Part shown: in pieces, positions 25,979 to 33,755 of the stretch
Numbering within the stretch: the first letter of the stretch is position 1
How the letters are laid out: each line of letters starts with the position of its first letter
Assembly (NCBI RefSeq): GCF_014170375.1
Contig: NZ_LZZW01000010.1
Location: forward strand, 1 to 64,000
Direction: 5' to 3'
Origin: Variovorax sp. UMC13
Lineage (GTDB): Bacteria; Pseudomonadota; Gammaproteobacteria; Burkholderiales; Burkholderiaceae_C
Length of the DNA stretch: 64,000 bases
The notes under the pieces: model-generated
Seen by the model: the letters and a program-made list of their open reading frames with translations, nothing else
What the model was told of the DNA's origin: nothing
Database searches by the model: none
Made by a program: the position numbers and the translations under genes

Positions 25979-27288
25979 TCAACGGCGCGCGGGCAGCACC
26001 ATGCCCTGGAGGCGCCGAAGCCGATCGGCACGAAGCCCGGCGCGGCACTGCGCGCGGAGATCAGCACCTCGTCGCCGTCTTCGAGGTAGGTGCGCTCCTC
26101 GCCATTGGGCAGCGTGACGCCGCGCCGGCCCGCCCGCGTCAGTTCGAGCAGGCAGCCCAGCCGATCGTCCGTCGGGCCGGAGACGGTGCCGCTGCCCAGC
26201 AGGTCGCCGGTCTCCAGCCGGCAGCCGTTGCTCGCCTGGTGCGCGAGCATCTGGCCCACCGTCCAGTACTGGTCGGCGAAGCGCGGGCGCGCGAGCACCG
26301 CCGGTGCGCTGCGGGCGCGCCGCATCGCGGGCGTCCGCAAGCGGATCTCCAGGTCGATGGACAGCCCGCCCCGCAGCCGGTCCGACGCCTCGTCCAAGCA
26401 GGGCAGCAGGGGTGCTGCGCCTGGTTCGCGCGGCGCGGCCGGGACCTGAAAAGGCGCCATCGCCTCGGCGCTCACGACCCAGTCGCCCACCGTGGAGAAG
26501 AAGCTCTTGGACAGGAAGGGCCCCAGCGGGCTGGACTCCCAGGCCTGCAGGTCGCGCGCCGACCAATCGTTCAGCAGGCTGAAGCCGAACACATGCCGCG
26601 GCGCATCCTGGAGCGCGATGCGATCGCCCAGCGCGCTGCCCTGCCCCACGTACACGCCCAGTTCGCATTCGAAGTCGAGCGCCTGGCTGGCCTCGAAGAC
26701 GGGCACCGATTCGCCCGGCCGCAGGAACTGTCCCATGGGCCGATGGAACGCGGTGCCGCTCGCGCCCAGCGTGGAGGCGCGGCCGTGGTAGGCCACCGGG
26801 TGGGCATGGAAGTTCGGCAGCACCGGGTTGTCGGGGCGCCGCAGTTGCCCGCAGTTCCGCGCATGGTGCAGGGAGGTGTAGAAGTCGGAGAAGTTGCGCA
26901 CGTCGACCGGCCGCAGCATCGTGAGCCCGTGGCGCGGGAACAGGCAGGCATGCAGGCGTCTGTCGATGCACGCATCGGCGCGCAAGGCCCGCGAGAGATC
27001 GCGGCGCAGTGCCGATGCATGGCCTGCCGGCAGCGCCATCAGGCCGTTGAGCCAGCCGTCCCGGCAGGCGCGCACACCCTGCGCTGCCGCGCCGCCCAGC
27101 ACGCCCGCATCGGTCGCGGCCACGAGGTCCAGCACGGCGTCGGCGATCGCGACCCCGAGCGTGGGCCGGCCGGTGAGCGGCGAGACGAAGCGGCCGAAAG
27201 GCAGGTTCTGGATCGGAAAGTCGGCGGCGTCCGCGGCGCTGGCGGGGACCCAGCTTCGCAGGGCCGGGTCGTGGGTTTCGTTGAGCAT
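25979..27288 (-). pseudogene. fumarylacetoacetase-like gene with a one-base frameshift at its 3' end
   Basis: The reading frame from the ATG at 27288 encodes a full fumarylacetoacetase-type protein: Asp in NFSDFYTS, His in LHHARNCG, VAYHGRAST, CELGVYVG, LNDWSARDLQAWE, GSGTVSGP, and it stays in frame to PIGFGA. From about 26009/26010 the expected C terminus (QGMVLPARR then TGA at 25979-25981) lies in the next frame. One missing base explains this, since 1310 bases plus one would be 437 codons. Uncorrected, the frame runs on for hundreds of codons as nonsense antisense to the aldolase. Only the last ten or so residues are affected, so this may be a recent mutation or a sequence error. Paralogue of 14799-16148. 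Confidence 0.75.
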
Positions 27289-27401
27289 GGAATGGCTTTC
27301 GGTCGAGAGGACGGGCGCGACACGGCGCCGCGGCGCCATGCCTGCGATGCCGGATCGGGAGTGCGATGGAGCGGCGCGCGCGGCCGCGGCGCCGGACGGC
27401 C

Positions 27402-27956
27402 TCAGACGCCGTCGAAAGGGTCGGCCACGCCGGGCGGCAAGGCCACCCGATGCGCCACCAGCGTGATCGCCACGTTGGTGTAGTGGCCCAGCAGCGCGGT
27501 CAGGTCGACCAGGCCCACGGTGCCCAGCGCCTGCCAGGCACGCGCGTAGGTTTCGTCGTCGACCTGGCGCGTGGCGAGCAAGGCGGCGCAGTAGCCGTGC
27601 ACCGCGGCATCGAGCGCATCGTCGAAGGCCGGCACCCGGCCGCGCCGGAGCGCGTCGATCACGGCCTCGGACAGGCCCGCCTCCCGTGCCGCGGGCGCGT
27701 GCGCCAGCCACTCGAAGCCCGCCCGCCAGTGGCGCGCCACCAGCAGGATCGTGAGTTCGCGCGCACGCGCCGGCAGCCCCGAGGCCTTGAGCGCATCGCC
27801 CAGCCCGGCCCAGGCCTGGGCAAGCGGCAGGTCGTGGACCAGGATCGTCCGGGGGCCGACGACCGCACCGAGCGCCGCGGCCGTGCGCTCGAGCAGGCGT
27901 CGCTGGGCCGCGTCCAACGCCTCGGCCGGCGGCGCGGTGATGCGGGGCGCATTCAT
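27402..27956 (-). CDS. carboxymuconolactone decarboxylase (CMD)-family protein
   Basis: 184 aa protein with the CMD/AhpD-like helical core: RELTILLVARHWRAGFEWLAHAPAAREAGLSEAVIDALRRG (about residues 66-106) contains the conserved Glu and His of the family. No CxxC pair is seen, so it is not an AhpD-type peroxidase. It precedes the frameshifted fumarylacetoacetase gene on the same strand (113 bases between), and both probably form one unit. The upstream region carries the 16-base motif shared with two other promoters of this module. Chemistry is unknown; dehydration or decarboxylation of a carboxylated ring product is plausible. Confidence 0.8.
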   Translation of the reverse strand: MNAPRITAPPAEALDAAQRRLLERTAAALGAVVGPRTILVHDLPLAQAWAGLGDALKASGLPARARELTILLVARHWRAGFEWLAHAPAAREAGLSEAVIDALRRGRVPAFDDALDAAVHGYCAALLATRQVDDETYARAWQALGTVGLVDLTALLGHYTNVAITLVAHRVALPPGVADPFDGV

Positions 27957-28128
27957 CGGCGGCCTCCCTGCGGGGTGGCAGCGCGGGCCTGCAAGGGGGT
28001 CGGGGAAGGAATGAGCAGCATCAATGCGCGCGTGTCATGCATGGCGATGGGGATGGGGATGGAAGCGGCGCCGGAATGGCGATGGCGCAAGGCTAAGGCT
28101 TCGGCGCGTCGAGGCCACCGGCACGCGC

Positions 28129-28144
28129 GCATAGCAGGCATAGC
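28129..28144. promoter_or_regulatory. shared 16-base motif, copy 1 (upstream of the CMD-family gene)
   Basis: GCATAGCAGGCATAGC in the 213-base gap upstream of the CMD-family gene. It matches copy 2 (29238-29253) at 13 of 16 positions. The pattern across copies is approximately SCATAGCNGSNATMGC. Candidate site for the LysR protein encoded at 28170-29108. Confidence 0.4.
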
Positions 28145-28169
28145 GCGCTGGGCATCGCCGGGCCCGCCC

Positions 28170-29108
28170 TCAGCGCGGCGCCACCGACCAGGTGCCGCGC
28201 TGCTCGAGTTCGCGCGCCAGCTGCAGCACCAGCGCGCGCACCTCGCGCGTGGCGCGGGTGCTGTTGCGCGTGGCGTTCTCGCCCAGCACCACGGTGCGCA
28301 CGATCGCAGGGTCCTCGATCGGCGCGGCCTGCAACTGACCGGCCTCGACCTCCCAGGCCACCGCCTGCTGGACCAGCACGGTGTAGGCCGCGTGATGCAT
28401 GACGATCTGCTTGAGGATGTGGATCGACTCGGCCTCGGCGATCACGTCGAAGGCCACGCCGCGCTCGCGGGCGATCGCCTCGAGCCGGCTGCGCAGCCCG
28501 TTGGGGCGGCTGGGCAGCACCAGCTGCAGCCCGTCGAGCCGCTCGAATGGCACCGCGGCGCCGGCCGTGAGCGCATCGCCCCGCGGCCCGACGAGAAAGG
28601 CCTGGGCCAGCGCCACCTGCTCGGTCTTGTGCTCCAGGTTGCGTCCGTCGTCGAACAGCAGCGCGAGGTCGAGCTTGCCGTTGGCCAGCCACTCGTCGAG
28701 CTGCCGGTTGGAGCCGTCGGTGAACTGCAGCCGCACACCGGGCATCCTTTTCTGCACCAGCCGGCACAGCGGTCCCACGATGTGCTGCGTGGTGGACGAG
28801 AGGATGCCGATGCGGACCTCGCCCGAGGGCAGGGCCGCGCTGGCGTGGATCTCCTCGAACACATCGGCGGCTTCGCGCAGCAGCGACAGCACGCGCGGGT
28901 AGGTGCGCTGGCCCAGGTCGGTCAGCGCCACGCCGCGGCCATTGCGATGGAACAGGGCGCCGCCGCATTCGCGCTCCAGCGCATGGATCTGCCGGCTCAC
29001 GGCCGGCTGCACCGTGCCCAGCGCGATCGCGGCCTTGGTCAGGCTCCCGGCCTCGGCCACTTCCACGAACACCTTCCAGCGGGTGAGATCGAGATGCAAG
29101 AGTTTCAT
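28170..29108 (-). CDS. LysR-family transcriptional regulator
   Basis: 312 aa. The helix-turn-helix region, RWKVFVEVAEAGSLTKAAIALGTVQPAVSRQIHALE, covers about residues 10-46, and the effector domain about 95-300. It is divergent from the Bug gene at 29378 and sits in the middle of the module at 26-33.5 kb. A 16-base motif occurs in its own divergent promoter and in two other promoters of the module. The simplest reading is that this protein regulates all three units; no other regulator lies inside the module. Confidence 0.9.
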   Translation of the reverse strand: MKLLHLDLTRWKVFVEVAEAGSLTKAAIALGTVQPAVSRQIHALERECGGALFHRNGRGVALTDLGQRTYPRVLSLLREAADVFEEIHASAALPSGEVRIGILSSTTQHIVGPLCRLVQKRMPGVRLQFTDGSNRQLDEWLANGKLDLALLFDDGRNLEHKTEQVALAQAFLVGPRGDALTAGAAVPFERLDGLQLVLPSRPNGLRSRLEAIARERGVAFDVIAEAESIHILKQIVMHHAAYTVLVQQAVAWEVEAGQLQAAPIEDPAIVRTVVLGENATRNSTRATREVRALVLQLARELEQRGTWSVAPR

Positions 29109-29237
29109 AAGAAGGCGGCGCGCGGCCGAAACCGCGGCTCCGGCGTGACGACGACGTCGTTCGCATCGCGTCAGGAATCGGTCGGCGATCTTATCAAGCG
29201 AGGGGGGCGAAAGGCCCCGCCGATCCAGTGCCGCACA

Positions 29238-29253
29238 GGCATAGCTGGTATCG
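29238..29253. promoter_or_regulatory. shared 16-base motif, copy 2 (LysR/Bug divergent promoter)
   Basis: GCATAGCTGGTATCGC, with an internal ATA-N5-TAT dyad, in the 269-base gap between the LysR gene and the Bug gene. A TAGAGT -10-like element follows at 29287-29292. The rest of the gap shows nothing further that I can support. Confidence 0.4.
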
Positions 29254-29377
29254 CCCGCGGCCGGGGCCAGGCGACACGATGGCGCCTAGAGTCGCGCTGT
29301 ACCCCGCGTCGGACGACCGGCGTCCCGGCACCGCGCCAAGCTGCCGCGAGTCCGCCAGACCATCCAGGAGATAAGAA

Positions 29378-30346
29378 ATGAACCCCCTTCGCCGCGCACT
29401 GCTTGGCACCGCCGCGCTGGCCCTCGCCATGGCCGCGCATGCCCAGGGCAGCTACCCCTCGCAACCGATCCGCATCATCGTGCCCTTCCCGCCCGGCGGG
29501 CCGGCCGATGCACTGGCGCGGGTCGTCTCGAACAAGCTCGCGCCGCTGCTCGGCCAGCCGGTGCTGGTCGACAACCGGGCCGGCGCTGGCGGCACGCTGG
29601 GCGTGAACCTGGTGGCCAAGTCCAGGCCCGATGGCTACACCCTGGTGCTGGTCGGCCCGGGCCCGCTGGTCGTGCTGCCCTCGGTGGCGCGGCTGCCCTA
29701 CGACCCGCTGCGCGACCTGCAGCCGATCACGCAACTGGTGACCGCGCCCATGGTGGTGCTCACCAGCGGCGCCTCGCGCTTCAATTCGCTGGGCGACGTG
29801 ATCAAGGCAGCGCGGGCGCGCCCCGGCACGCTGAACTACGCCTCCTCCGGCGCGGGCAACTCGAACCACATCGCCTCCGAGCTGCTCAAGCGCGAGACCG
29901 GCATCGACATGCAGCACGTGCCGTACAAGGGCGCCGGCACCGCGCTGACCGCGCTGATGGCGGGCGACACCGAAGTCGGCATCCTCGACATGCCGGGCCT
30001 GCCGGCGCAACTGCAGGGCGGCCGCCTCAAGGCATTGGCCGTGACCAGCGCGCAGCGCTCGCCCATGCTGCCCGAGGTGCCGACCACGGCCGAGGCCGGC
30101 TACCCGTCGGTGCAGGCCACCAGCTGGTTCGGCCTGTTCGCGGCCGCGCAGACGCCGCGCGAGGTGGTGATGAAGCTCAACCGGTCGGTGGTGAGCGTGC
30201 TCAAGGAGCCCGACGTGCAGGAGGCGGTGACCAAGCTGGGCGCGCAGATCGTCGCCGGCTCGCCCGAGGCCTTCGAAGCCTTCGTGCGCAGCGAGGCCGG
30301 CCGCTGGGGGCCGATTGCGGTGTCGGTCGGCATCCGGCTGGAGTGA
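29378..30346 (+). CDS. Bug-family periplasmic binding protein
   Basis: 322 aa. The signal peptide MNPLRRALLGTAALALAMAAHAQ is followed by the Bug signature YPSQPIRIIVPFPPGGPADALAR. The ligand-loop regions DNRAGAGGTLGVN and NYASSGAGNSNHIASELL are present. A GGAGATAAGAA stretch provides the ribosome site. It is the first gene of a rightward unit with the LigI-like amidohydrolase and is divergent from a LysR gene. Like the other two Bug genes in the window, it has no TctAB partners nearby. Ligand probably an organic acid handled by the module. Confidence 0.92.
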   Translation: MNPLRRALLGTAALALAMAAHAQGSYPSQPIRIIVPFPPGGPADALARVVSNKLAPLLGQPVLVDNRAGAGGTLGVNLVAKSRPDGYTLVLVGPGPLVVLPSVARLPYDPLRDLQPITQLVTAPMVVLTSGASRFNSLGDVIKAARARPGTLNYASSGAGNSNHIASELLKRETGIDMQHVPYKGAGTALTALMAGDTEVGILDMPGLPAQLQGGRLKALAVTSAQRSPMLPEVPTTAEAGYPSVQATSWFGLFAAAQTPREVVMKLNRSVVSVLKEPDVQEAVTKLGAQIVAGSPEAFEAFVRSEAGRWGPIAVSVGIRLE

Positions 30347-30377
30347 GCATGAAGTCCATGCGCCCGAGTCCTTGCGG

Positions 30378-31223
30378 ATGAGCCCCCTCCCTCCCACCAC
30401 GGAATCACCTTCGGGCGTCACGGAGAACGCAGGCTGGGACTGCCATGCCCACCTGTTCGGCCCCTACCGGCGCTACCCGCTGGCCCCGCACAGCACGCAC
30501 ACCCCGCCCGAAGCCACGGTCGCGCAGTACTTCGCGCTGCTGCAGCGGCTGGGCCTGTCGCACGGCGTGCTGGTCCACCCCGGCGCCTACGGCGAAGACC
30601 ATCGGCTGCTGCTGGACACGCTGGCGCAGCATCCCGCGCTGCGGGGCGTGGTCGTCGTGCGACCCGGGATGGCGCTGACGCTGGCAGGACTGCGTGCGCG
30701 GGGCATCCGCGGCGCGCGCTTCAGCCACCGGCACGGCGCCAACCTGCCCGGCAGCGCCTCCTTCGACGATCTCGGCCGCATGGCCGGCACGCTCGCCGAC
30801 CATGGCCTGCATGCGGAGCTCTGGACCGACAGCGCCAGCCTGCCCGGCGTCGCGGCGCGGCTGAAGGCCTTGCCGGTGCCGGTGGTGATCGACCACATGG
30901 GCGGCTTCGACCTCGGCGCGGGCGTGGACGGCTCGGGCTTCCGCTGCCTGCTCGAGCTGCTCGAATGCGGCCATGTCTGGGTCAAGCTCTGCGTCTACCG
31001 CAACGTGCTCGGCATGACCGACCTCGAAGCCGGCCGCCCCTTCCACGACCGGCTGGTGCGGGCGAACCCGCAACGCCTGCTGTGGGGCAGCGACTGGCCC
31101 CACCTGCGCGTGAGCCCCGCGCCCGATGCCGCCCGGCTGCTGCGGACCTTCACGCAGTGGGTGGGCGACGACGCGACCGTGCAGCGCATCCTGGTGACGA
31201 ACCCCGCCGCCCTCTACGGCTGA
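30378..31223 (+). CDS. LigI-like amidohydrolase (TIM-barrel metal-dependent hydrolase)
   Basis: 281 aa, paralogue of the protein at 21791-22687. HxH is in GWDCHAHLFGPYRRYPL, a further His in VVIDHMGGFD, and the C-terminal catalytic Asp is kept in LLWGSDWPHL. Conserved Arg and His residues follow in RFSHRHGANLPG. The group includes 2-pyrone-4,6-dicarboxylate lactonase. It follows the Bug gene by 31 bases. The ATG at 30378 was chosen because it puts the HxH about 22 residues in, as in the family; the frame is open upstream. It is convergent with the retro-Claisenase gene, 11 bases apart. Confidence 0.82.
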   Translation: MSPLPPTTESPSGVTENAGWDCHAHLFGPYRRYPLAPHSTHTPPEATVAQYFALLQRLGLSHGVLVHPGAYGEDHRLLLDTLAQHPALRGVVVVRPGMALTLAGLRARGIRGARFSHRHGANLPGSASFDDLGRMAGTLADHGLHAELWTDSASLPGVAARLKALPVPVVIDHMGGFDLGAGVDGSGFRCLLELLECGHVWVKLCVYRNVLGMTDLEAGRPFHDRLVRANPQRLLWGSDWPHLRVSPAPDAARLLRTFTQWVGDDATVQRILVTNPAALYG

Positions 31224-31234
31224 GCGCAGGCGGC

Positions 31235-31996
31235 TCAGCCGCCGCGATCGGTCGCGGCCAGGCCCTCGAGCGCCAGGCCGTAGCCCAGCAGGTCGTGCAT
31301 GCGGCGGCGCAGGTCCTGCGTGAGCAGCACGCGGGTGTAGCGCCGCACCAGCCGGGGTTGCTGCAACAGCTGCCGCGCCAGCGCCCAGGCGCGCGGCAAC
31401 AACTCGTCGGCCTGAAGCACTTCATGGACCAGCCCCCATTCCTGCGCCTGCCGCGCCGACAGCGTCTGGGCCGTGAGCAGGAAATAGCGCCCGCGGTTGC
31501 CGCCCAGCAATGCGGGGAAGACCACATGCATGCCGTCGCCCGGCACCAGGCCGCCGTTGAAGTGCGCCGAGTCCTGGAAGGCGGCCTGCTCGGACGCGAG
31601 CACGATGTCGCACAGCACCGGGATCTCGGCATGCCGCACGGCCGGGCCGTTGACGGCGGCGATCATCGGCACCTCGATGTCCAGCAGGTTGTGCAGCAGC
31701 CGCTTGCCTTCCCAGTAGAGATGGTCCCAGGTGGTGGGCGTCATGGTGCCGCTGAGCCGATGGCCGCCGGGCTGCACCGCCGGGCCCGAGAACGCGTCGC
31801 CGCAGCCCGTGAGGATGACCACCTCGTTGTCCTTGTCGCGGCCCACGTCGAGGAAGGCCTGCTCCAGTTCGCCATGGGCCTGGAGGTTCCAGCGCAGCGG
31901 CCCGCCCTCGGTGTGCAGCATCATCTCGAGGATGCCGTCCTCGCGCCGCATGCGGATGAAGCGGTAGCGCGTCGCATAGTCCTCGAAGCGGCTCAT
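31235..31996 (-). CDS. 6-oxocamphor hydrolase-like retro-Claisenase (crotonase superfamily)
   Basis: 253 aa crotonase-fold protein that is not an ordinary enoyl-CoA hydratase. Its sequence follows 6-oxocamphor hydrolase of Rhodococcus, which splits the C-C bond of a cyclic 1,3-diketone without CoA. The residues known for that enzyme are at the same numbers: His122 (RHAEIPV), His145 (QDSAHF), Asp154 (VPGDGMHV), and Glu244 (GLALEGL). The opening FEDYATRYRFIRMRR also matches. I compared from memory of the family, not by alignment software. Its ATG overlaps the stop of the upstream cupin gene. A beta-diketone substrate fits the FAH-type genes of the same module. Confidence 0.85.
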   Translation of the reverse strand: MSRFEDYATRYRFIRMRREDGILEMMLHTEGGPLRWNLQAHGELEQAFLDVGRDKDNEVVILTGCGDAFSGPAVQPGGHRLSGTMTPTTWDHLYWEGKRLLHNLLDIEVPMIAAVNGPAVRHAEIPVLCDIVLASEQAAFQDSAHFNGGLVPGDGMHVVFPALLGGNRGRYFLLTAQTLSARQAQEWGLVHEVLQADELLPRAWALARQLLQQPRLVRRYTRVLLTQDLRRRMHDLLGYGLALEGLAATDRGG

Positions 31997-32568
31997 GGCT
32001 GCGCCTTAGCGCCGGCCGCCAGCGCCAGCGGCTCGGCATCGATCAGCACGAACAACAGCCGGCAGGGCCGCTCGCTCCGGTTGCTCCAGGCGTGGTTGGT
32101 GCCGCGCTGCACCAGCAGGTCGCCGGTGCGCATCAAGGTCTCGCCTTCGTCCATCAGCGCCCACACCTCGCCGTCGAGCACCACCGCATAGTCGAGCGAA
32201 CGGGTGCGATGGAAGGCCGGATGGCGCAGGCGTTCGCCCGTCAGCGCCTCGGGCGCGCCATAGACCTCGAACACCTGCTTGAGCTGGGTGAAGTCGCGCT
32301 GCGTGTCGGGCGGCAGGTCGATCACCCGCAGCACGGTGCCGCCCTCGGGTGGCGCCAGCCGGAAAGTGTCGGCGAGCGACGGCGAGAAGCCCGCATCGTG
32401 GTTGGAGGCCGGCGTCCGCGTGCTCTGCCAGATCTCGTGGATTGCATGGGCGGGGTTCTGTCCCGGGTGGTAGGGCGCGGTCATCGGGGCATCGGAGACG
32501 AAGCAGGAACGCCCCTGGGCGTCATGGCCGGTGACGAGGCGTCGGATGGGGGGCAGCGGTACGGGCAC
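31993..32568 (-). CDS. cupin-domain protein
   Basis: 191 aa from a GTG at 32566-32568, which is preceded by an AAGGA ribosome site nine bases upstream. This start gives the same length and N terminus (PPIRRLVTGHD) as the paralogue at 16194-16778. A longer frame to 32736 would run into the divergent hydrolase gene and was rejected. The cupin barrel is C-terminal (about residues 110-180) with HRTRSLDYAVVLDGEVWALMD and RTGDLLVQRGTNHAWSNRS. The first metal-binding motif is degenerate, as in the paralogue. The stop overlaps the retro-Claisenase ATG, so the two are coupled. Function unknown. Confidence 0.78.
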   Translation of the reverse strand: MPVPLPPIRRLVTGHDAQGRSCFVSDAPMTAPYHPGQNPAHAIHEIWQSTRTPASNHDAGFSPSLADTFRLAPPEGGTVLRVIDLPPDTQRDFTQLKQVFEVYGAPEALTGERLRHPAFHRTRSLDYAVVLDGEVWALMDEGETLMRTGDLLVQRGTNHAWSNRSERPCRLLFVLIDAEPLALAAGAKAQP

Positions 32569-32664
32569 GGCAGTGGATCCTTGTGGGGGGAGTGGGTCGA
32601 ACACGCACACGAGTCTGGCGCCCGGCACCCGTGGCTGCTCCCTGCGCGCAGGCGGTTCAGCTAT

Positions 32665-32680
32665 GCGATCGCCGCTATGG
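32665..32680. promoter_or_regulatory. shared 16-base motif, copy 3 (cupin/hydrolase divergent promoter)
   Basis: Read on the minus strand it is CCATAGCGGCGATCGC, agreeing with copy 2 at 11-12 of 16 positions. It lies between the divergent cupin and alpha/beta-hydrolase genes. A TAGAAT -10-like element (32700-32705) follows only nine bases before the hydrolase ATG, so the hydrolase transcript may be nearly leaderless. Confidence 0.35.
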
Positions 32681-32713
32681 CATGCGCGGTTGGCGTTCCT
32701 AGAATCGCGGCCC

Positions 32714-33517
32714 ATGACGAACTGGATCGAAGCCAACGGCGCGAGTTTTCGCTACGACCTGCAACGCCGCGGCGCGGCGCGCACGCTGGTGCTCGTGCAC
32801 GAGATCGGCGGTGCCATCGAGAGCTGGGACGAGGCCCTGCCGGTGTTCGCGCAGCGCTTCGATGTGCTGCGCTACGACCAGCGCGGCTTCGGCCTGTCGG
32901 AGAAGTGCGATGCACTGGACATCGACGGCATGGTGGCCGACCTGCGCGCGCTGCTGGACGCGCTGGCGCTGACCGCACCGGTGTGCCTGACCGGCGCGGC
33001 CATGGGCGCGGGCATCGCGCTCGCATTCGCGCATGCGCACCCCGGGCGCACGCAGGGGCTGGCGATCGCCAGTCCGGCGCTGGGCTATGCGCCGGGCACG
33101 GCGCCGGCCACGCTGGAGCGGCGTGCGGACACCGTGCTGCGCGAAGGCATGCGCGCCACCACCGACCTGGGCTTCGAGCGCTCCTACCCCGCGGCGCTGC
33201 GCACGCCGCAGGCGGCGCGGCTGCGCTTCGAGCGCTACCGTCGGCGCTGGCTCGGCAACGATCCGCAGGGCGTGGCCGCGATCAGCCGCGTCGCCTCGCG
33301 CATGCACCTGGCGCCGCTGCTGGGCACGCTGCAATGCCCCACGCTGGTGATGGGCTGCACGCACGACGAGATCCGGCCGGCCGCGCAGAGCCGCCGCATC
33401 GCCGAGCAGATCCCCGGCGCCCGCTTCGTCGAGATCGCCTCAGGCCACTTCGCCGCGGTGCAGACGCCGGCGCTCTTCGCCCACACAGCCTCCGACTTCC
33501 TGCTGCCGTTGGCCTGA
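32714..33517 (+). CDS. alpha/beta-hydrolase fold protein lacking the nucleophile serine
   Basis: 267 aa alpha/beta-hydrolase related in layout to 3-oxoadipate enol-lactonases. The oxyanion region VHEIGGAIESWD, RYDQRGFGLSE, the acid Asp in MGCTHDEIRP and the His in IASGHFAAVQTP are all in place. At the nucleophile elbow, however, the sequence is TGAAMGAG, so residue 96 is Ala where GxSxG enzymes have Ser. The codon is GCC and the local reading frame is unambiguous. It may therefore be catalytically inactive, use another mechanism, or act as a binding protein. It is divergent from the cupin/retro-Claisenase pair and shares their promoter motif. Confidence 0.82.
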   Translation: MTNWIEANGASFRYDLQRRGAARTLVLVHEIGGAIESWDEALPVFAQRFDVLRYDQRGFGLSEKCDALDIDGMVADLRALLDALALTAPVCLTGAAMGAGIALAFAHAHPGRTQGLAIASPALGYAPGTAPATLERRADTVLREGMRATTDLGFERSYPAALRTPQAARLRFERYRRRWLGNDPQGVAAISRVASRMHLAPLLGTLQCPTLVMGCTHDEIRPAAQSRRIAEQIPGARFVEIASGHFAAVQTPALFAHTASDFLLPLA

Positions 33518-33561
33518 GCGCGCGCCGCCTGCATCGCCGGCGCCCTCTTCCGTTCCACCCA

Positions 33562-33585
33562 CGCCGCCGCCGCCGCCGCCGCCGC
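33562..33585. repeat. (CGC)8 trinucleotide repeat
   Basis: Eight tandem CGC units in the 238-base gap between the hydrolase and the porin gene. The rest of the gap is CG-rich with a GCGGCGCGCCGC palindrome near 33600 and no gene that I can support. In this base composition such runs arise easily. Confidence 0.8.
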
Positions 33586-33755
33586 ACCGCTTGCGGAAGC
33601 GGCGCGCCGCGCATGGGCGCGCGCCCCGGCCTCCGATGCGCCGCCGGTCATAACTGCATTGCATCGCACGGTGTGGCTCGACGCGCTCCTTTGCCTAACC
33701 TGCTCCACGCCCGACAGAGGGCAAAGCCATCGACAAGAAACCGGAGACCACCTGC

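Noticed and set aside
24811..26008. Continuation of the second fumarylacetoacetase frame for several hundred codons
   Set aside because: It is antisense to the aldolase gene and appears only because a base is missing near 26009; the natural stop is in the next frame at 25979.
31235..31996. Ordinary enoyl-CoA hydratase call
   Set aside because: The residues and their numbering fit 6-oxocamphor hydrolase; the standard CoA-site pattern seen in the gene at 48796 is not kept.
32569..32736. N-terminal extension of the second cupin gene
   Set aside because: Would overlap the divergent hydrolase gene and promoter; the GTG at 32568 has a ribosome site and matches the paralogue's length.
33562..33585. 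(CGC)8 run as a phase-variation switch
   Set aside because: It is not in a coding frame that I can support nor at a defined promoter spacer, and a three-base unit would not shift a frame.
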